Positions 60,248-64,000 of a stretch of 64,000 bases of DNA are shown in pieces (position 1 is the first letter of the stretch; every line of letters starts with the position of its first letter). The notes below the pieces were generated by a model. The model was not told where the DNA came from. It worked only from the letters and a program-made list of their open reading frames with translations, and did no database searches. The position numbers and the translations under genes are program-made. The DNA is taken from assembly GCF_002013375.1 (NCBI RefSeq), contig NZ_MAEW01000011.1:1-64000 (forward strand). Direction: 5' to 3'. The stretch comes from Mycobacterium sp. D16Q13 (GTDB taxonomy: Bacteria > Actinomycetota > Actinomycetes > Mycobacteriales > Mycobacteriaceae).

Positions 60248-60679
60248 ATGAAGCAGCAGCTGCACTTTGTCACTGTCGCCGCAACGGATCTGGATGCCAC
60301 TCGGCGCTTCTATGGAGCACTGGGCTGGACACCACTGCTGGATGTCGAGGGCGAGATCGTCTTCTACCAGAGCGCACCGGGACAGCTCCTGGGCTTCTTC
60401 CTCGCCGATAAGTTCACCGAGGATCTCTCCGCCCCCGGTGATCATTCACGGGTTTCCGGGATCACCCTGGCCCACAACGTCGATTCCGCAGAGGACGTGG
60501 CGACGCTGTCCGGCACCATGGCCCTGTCGGGGGGCACTGTTCTCAAACCGCCACAACCCGGACAGTTCGGTGGGGTCTTCCACGCCCACGTCCAGGACCC
60601 CAACGGGTTGATTTGGGAAATCGCCCACAACCCCGGTTGGCGGATCGCTTCCGATGGCACGGTCCACCTGGGGGACTGA
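60248..60679 (+). CDS. VOC-superfamily protein (glyoxalase/bleomycin resistance fold)
   Basis: A 143-residue protein with the paired beta-alpha-beta-beta-beta modules of the vicinal oxygen chelate fold (QLHFVTVAATDLDATRRFYGALGW, VFHAHVQDPNGLIWEIAHNPGW). Metal-ligand positions His6 and the C-terminal Glu are present. Substrate unknown. The frame upstream of 60248 overlaps the radical SAM gene and is not used. Confidence 0.85.
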   Translation: MKQQLHFVTVAATDLDATRRFYGALGWTPLLDVEGEIVFYQSAPGQLLGFFLADKFTEDLSAPGDHSRVSGITLAHNVDSAEDVATLSGTMALSGGTVLKPPQPGQFGGVFHAHVQDPNGLIWEIAHNPGWRIASDGTVHLGD

Positions 60680-60722
60680 CGCAGGCGTGCGCCGGCCGTG
60701 GCCGGCCTGATTGACTTACCGC

Positions 60723-61073
60723 GTGACGAATACCGCGACCGAGTTACTGTTCTCCTACGGCACCTTGCAGCAGGCCGACGTGCAGCGCGCCACCTTCGGG
60801 CAGGAACTTGACGGTCATACCGACGCCATTGTGGGCTTCGATCTGGACTATGTGACCATCACCGACCCGCATGTCATCGCGACCAGTGGCAGCGACCGTC
60901 ACCCCATCCTTCGCCCGTCAACCGATGCCTCAGCAGAGGTCCCCGGCATGGTCTTCTCGATCACACCCGAGCAGCTGGCCGCCGCCGACGAGTACGAAGT
61001 GGATGATTATCAACGCATTTCGGTGCCACTGCGCTCGGGCGAAACCGCCTGGGTGTACGTGTTCGCCGGCTAG
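60723..61073 (+). CDS. Gamma-glutamylcyclotransferase-like (AIG2) protein
   Basis: A 116-residue protein of the AIG2/GGCT fold. LLFSYGTLQQADVQRATFG is the substrate-loop signature, and the usual catalytic glutamate is in VPGMVFSITPEQLAAADEYE. The start could be the GTG at 60723 or the TTG at 60711; the former is preferred by similarity to the fold. Activity on gamma-glutamyl amines or related compounds is possible. Confidence 0.8.
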   Translation: MTNTATELLFSYGTLQQADVQRATFGQELDGHTDAIVGFDLDYVTITDPHVIATSGSDRHPILRPSTDASAEVPGMVFSITPEQLAAADEYEVDDYQRISVPLRSGETAWVYVFAG

Positions 61074-61077
61074 CGGG

Positions 61078-61500
61078 CTACCACTTGCGCAGAGAACAGG
61101 TGACGGCGGTCTCGCCATCGGCCTGGGTGGCGAGGGCACCATCCACGTATACCTCACAGTGGAAGACGGGGGCACCGGTGACGGCCTTGGCCGCCGCGCT
61201 CGCACTCACGTACGCCCACTGCGTCGGGTCGTTGAGCGTTGTCTCGACGACGAACGGAGCGTCGGGGGTGATGCGGGTCGAGTTACGCACCAGGTACTTG
61301 CTCGACTCCGAGTCGTAGGCCGAGGCGCTCGGCGGCTCGTTCTGCAGCACGAGCGTCTGCGAGAGGAATTCACGGTCGGATCTGATCACGTACTTCACCT
61401 GGTGCGGGGCCGCCTCCGCGACAGGCGTCAGCACCATCGTCAAGGTTGCGGCACTGGCCGTGGCGAGCAGAGCTGCGGCGATACGTCCCATACGTGTCAT
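61078..61500 (-). CDS. Small secreted protein with a Cys pair
   Basis: A 140-residue protein with a signal peptide ([20 protein letters not shown], cleavage after AEA near residue 30) and a C-terminal [29 protein letters not shown] whose two cysteines probably form a disulphide. The end resembles the beta domain of MmpS-like proteins, but length and anchor differ. Function unknown. Its GTG/ATG start overlaps the hisS stop by 4 nt. Confidence 0.75.
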   Translation of the reverse strand: MTRMGRIAAALLATASAATLTMVLTPVAEAAPHQVKYVIRSDREFLSQTLVLQNEPPSASAYDSESSKYLVRNSTRITPDAPFVVETTLNDPTQWAYVSASAAAKAVTGAPVFHCEVYVDGALATQADGETAVTCSLRKW

Positions 61501-62771
61501 ATCCGCGATGCTAGCCGCGCCGTTACTTCATCGACAATCGAAACGATCGGCACGGGCTGCTGAACGCCGTCGGCCAGCGTCTTGAGCTCGATGTTTCCCT
61601 CGCCGATTTCCCGATCCCCGGCGACCAGCGCAATCGAGGCTCCCGAGCGGTCCGCGCCACGCATCGCACCCTTGAGTCCACGGTCGCCGTAGGCGATATC
61701 GGTACGAATTCCCGCGCTCCGCAGCTGCGCCGCCACCGTCACGAGCACCGATTTCGCGTCCTGCCCCAGGGGCACACAGAAGACTTCGCAGCGCCCACTG
61801 TCTCCTACCGTGACACCTTCGGCCTGCAGCGCCAGCAGGGTTCTGTCCACGCCGAGCCCAAACCCGATACCCGACAACGATTGTCCACCGAGCTGCGCCA
61901 TCAGTCCGTCATAGCGCCCACCGCCACCAATCCCGGATTGCGCGCCAAGACCGTCATGCACAAACTCGAAGGTGGTCTTGGTGTAGTAGTCAAGGCCACG
62001 CACCAGCCTGGGGTTCACCACGTACTGCACGCCCAGTGCGTCCAGATGGTGCAGCACCTGATCGAAGTGCGCCTTGGACTCCTCGGAGAGATGGTCGAGC
62101 ATCAGTGGCGCATCGGCCGTCATCTCGCGCACCTCGGGGCGCTTGTCGTCGAGCACCCGAATCGGGTTGATACGGGCCCGCTCTCGCGTCGCCTCGTCCA
62201 GGTCCAAGCCGAAGAGGAATTCCTGCAACAACTCTCGGTACTGCGGGCGGCAGGAGGCGTCGCCCAGCGAGCTGATCTCCAACCGGAAGCCGGTCAGGCC
62301 CAGGGAGCGATAGCCCGCGTCGGCGATAGCGATCACCTCGGCGTCCAGGGCCGGATCGTCCACGCCGATGGCTTCCACGCCGACCTGCTGCAGCTGACGG
62401 TAGCGGCCGGCCTGCGGTCGCTCATACCGGAAAAAGGGACCGGCGTAACGCAGTTTCATCGGCAGTTGGCCACGGTCCAGGCCATGCTCGATGACCGCAC
62501 GCATCACCGAGGCGGTGCCCTCCGGACGCAAGGTCACCGACCGATCGCCGCGGTCGGCGAAGGTGTACATCTCCTTGCTCACCACATCGGTGGACTCGCC
62601 CACCCCGCGGGCGAACAGTCCGGTGTCCTCGAACACGGGCAGCTCGATGTAGCCGTACCCGGCCAGCCGCGCCTGCTCCAGCAGCCCGTCACGAACAGCC
62701 AGGAACTGCGCGGAGTCCGGCGGCACATAGTCCGGGATGCCCTTAGGTGCACTAAAAGTCTTCTCGCTCAC
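61497..62771 (-). CDS. hisS: Histidyl-tRNA synthetase
   Basis: A 424-residue class II HisRS. Motif 2 is [30 protein letters not shown], the histidine-binding segments are [15 protein letters not shown] and [10 protein letters not shown], and motif 3 is [15 protein letters not shown]. It overlaps the glyoxalase II-like gene by 4 nt, an order matching Rv2581c-Rv2580c. Confidence 0.97.
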   Translation of the reverse strand: MSEKTFSAPKGIPDYVPPDSAQFLAVRDGLLEQARLAGYGYIELPVFEDTGLFARGVGESTDVVSKEMYTFADRGDRSVTLRPEGTASVMRAVIEHGLDRGQLPMKLRYAGPFFRYERPQAGRYRQLQQVGVEAIGVDDPALDAEVIAIADAGYRSLGLTGFRLEISSLGDASCRPQYRELLQEFLFGLDLDEATRERARINPIRVLDDKRPEVREMTADAPLMLDHLSEESKAHFDQVLHHLDALGVQYVVNPRLVRGLDYYTKTTFEFVHDGLGAQSGIGGGGRYDGLMAQLGGQSLSGIGFGLGVDRTLLALQAEGVTVGDSGRCEVFCVPLGQDAKSVLVTVAAQLRSAGIRTDIAYGDRGLKGAMRGADRSGASIALVAGDREIGEGNIELKTLADGVQQPVPIVSIVDEVTARLASRI

Positions 62772-63439
62772 TGGATTCCCTCGAGGAACGGGTTGGCACG
62801 TCGCTCATCGCCGATGCTGGTGGCATTGCCGTGACCCGGCAGCACCACCGTCGAATCGTCTCGGGTAAGCAGCTTGGCGGCAATCGAATCGAGCAGCTGT
62901 TGGTGGTTGCCGCCGGGCAGATCGGTGCGCCCGATCGACATCTGGAAGAGCGTGTCGCCGCTGAACACCACATCGATGGGCCCATTGTCGCTGTCGACCT
63001 CGATGCCGAACACAACAGAACCACGGGTGTGCCCCGGTGTGTGGTCGACGGTGAGCGTGATCCCGGCGAGCTCCAGCTTGTCGCCGTCGCCGATCTCTAC
63101 GAGCTCCTTGGGCTCGATGAATTCCATGCCCTGGATGAACTGGGCCAGACCGGGCCCGATCCCCGCGAGCGGATCGGCGAGCATCACGCGGTCGTCGGGG
63201 TGGATGTACACGGGGATCCCGTACTCATCGGCGAGCGGCTGTGCCGTCCAGGTGTGGTCCAGATGCCCGTGGGTCAGTAGCACCGCCTCCGGGGTGAGGT
63301 CGCGTTCGGCGAGGATCTCCTTAACTCCGGAGGTCGCCTCCTGTCCGGGGTCGACGATGACGGCGGGGCCGCCCTCGTGGGGCGCCACGATGTAGCAGTT
63401 CGTGGCGAACATGCCCGCGGGAAAACCGGTGATCAGCAC
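62768..63439 (-). CDS. Metallo-beta-lactamase-fold hydrolase, glyoxalase II-like
   Basis: A 223-residue zinc hydrolase with [11 protein letters not shown] (HxHxDH), [13 protein letters not shown] and [19 protein letters not shown], the layout of small glyoxalase II-like thioester hydrolases. It corresponds to Rv2581c. It should hydrolyse an acyl-thiol such as one with mycothiol; this is inferred, not shown. Confidence 0.9.
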   Translation of the reverse strand: MLITGFPAGMFATNCYIVAPHEGGPAVIVDPGQEATSGVKEILAERDLTPEAVLLTHGHLDHTWTAQPLADEYGIPVYIHPDDRVMLADPLAGIGPGLAQFIQGMEFIEPKELVEIGDGDKLELAGITLTVDHTPGHTRGSVVFGIEVDSDNGPIDVVFSGDTLFQMSIGRTDLPGGNHQQLLDSIAAKLLTRDDSTVVLPGHGNATSIGDERRANPFLEGIQ

Positions 63440-63541
63440 CCGACCAGCTTAGGCGGCGGGTCCTTCCCCATCTCTCAGGTGTGGCTGGCACACTCTCTGG
63501 CGACCTAGATTCTTCAATGGACGCCCTAGGAGGAGAACCCG

Positions 63542-64000
63542 GTGCCGACCAACGAGCAGCGACGTCAGACGGCCAAGCGCAAGCTGGAGCGACAGCTGGA
63601 GAACCGTGCTGAGCGCGCCCGTAAGCAGCGGATCTGGGCGATCAGCGGCGCCGCGGTCGTGGCCGTCGTCGTCGCTGTGGCCATCACCGCATGGCTGGCC
63701 ATCAGTAAGAGCGACAAGACGGATGCGGCACTGGACACCTCCACCACCCCGGTCTCCACGGTCGACGCGCCGCCGACGTCCTCGTTGCCCACGCCCGACG
63801 AGCCGCCCGTCACCGGCCCGGCCCTGCCGAAGTTCGTGCCGTCCGCGGAAGTGGGTGCCAATTGCCAGTACCGGCCCGCGGGCGCGCCCGCCAAGGCCAT
63901 CGACAAGCAGATGCCGCGCTCCGGGAAGATCCCGACCGAGCCGGCGACGCTCACCGCCAGCGTGAAGACCAGCCAGGGCAACATCGGCCTGGTGCTGGAC
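63542..64000 (+). CDS. ppiB: Cyclophilin-type peptidyl-prolyl isomerase, 5' part
   Basis: The first 153 residues of a membrane-anchored cyclophilin, cut by the window end. A charged N terminus (RRQTAKRKLERQLENRAERARK) precedes one helix (about 31-53), a Ser/Thr/Pro-rich linker and the start of the cyclophilin fold (ASVKTSQGNIGLVLD). The GTG start has AGGAGGAG 5 nt upstream. It matches Rv2582. Confidence 0.9.
   Translation, partial: MPTNEQRRQTAKRKLERQLENRAERARKQRIWAISGAAVVAVVVAVAITAWLAISKSDKTDAALDTSTTPVSTVDAPPTSSLPTPDEPPVTGPALPKFVPSAEVGANCQYRPAGAPAKAIDKQMPRSGKIPTEPATLTASVKTSQGNIGLVLD

Overview
The window is a high-GC actinobacterial chromosome segment, very probably from a rapidly growing mycobacterium; my best guess is the Mycobacteroides abscessus-chelonae group. 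Its core genes follow the order of M. tuberculosis Rv2533c-Rv2582 as I remember it: nusB-efp-pepQ-aroD-aroB-aroK-aroC-prepilin peptidase-aroE-mltG-ruvX-alaS-rarA, then the transglutaminase/ATP-grasp block, aspS, a YpfJ-like peptidase, a radical SAM gene, hisS, a glyoxalase II-like gene and ppiB. Many genes start without a leader, with a TANNNT box 6-8 nt before the start codon, as is common in mycobacteria.

Bases 1-12,540 hold an accessory type II (aromatic) polyketide cluster, a gene class rarely met in mycobacteria. The minus-strand operon reads KS-alpha, chain length factor, ACP, didomain aromatase/cyclase, metallo-beta-lactamase-fold cyclase, FAD monooxygenase, alpha/beta hydrolase, lipocalin-like protein. 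Its first five genes are in the actinorhodin order (actI-1,2,3-actVII-actIV). A divergent ActIII-type ketoreductase faces a unit of SnoaL-nitroreductase fusion, malonyl transacylase and MarR regulator. An AT-rich SARP activator gene and an SDR gene lie upstream. Two 7-bp direct repeats with 11-bp periodicity, typical of SARP operators, precede the KS-alpha and SDR genes. The chain length factor carries the F/T/F gate residues of the act octaketide enzyme, so a C16 backbone is predicted.

Bases 12,588-31,265 are mostly core metabolism and information genes: the shikimate pathway (aroD, B, K, C, E), translation (nusB, efp, alaS), ruvX, mltG and rarA. Single-gene additions include a DUF4259 pair, a Tam-like methyltransferase, and a TetR gene with an AurF-like diiron oxygenase.

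Bases 32,208-42,457 hold a second accessory system. A fatty acyl-AMP ligase, a free ACP and a 1501-aa KS-AT-ACP-alpha-oxoamine synthase protein form one overlapping operon, which looks like the prodiginine enzyme RedL split into three proteins. Next to it are an APH-fold protein with an altered catalytic motif and a TetR-GT1 glycosyltransferase-AtpE operon. The last gene encodes a complete second copy of the ATP synthase c subunit with Thr at the bedaquiline-resistance position. I read this as a possible alkyl-aminoketone or alkyl-pyrrole pathway with its own glycosylation and target-protection genes; this is inference.

Bases 42,458-50,450 are a four-gene operon of uncharacterised function (two transglutaminase-like proteins, a circularly permuted ATP-grasp/alpha-E fusion, a zinc metallopeptidase). 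The rest is core, including a permease/TIGR03943 pair, aspS, a carboxylesterase, a radical SAM gene under a perfect LexA box, hisS and the 5' part of ppiB.
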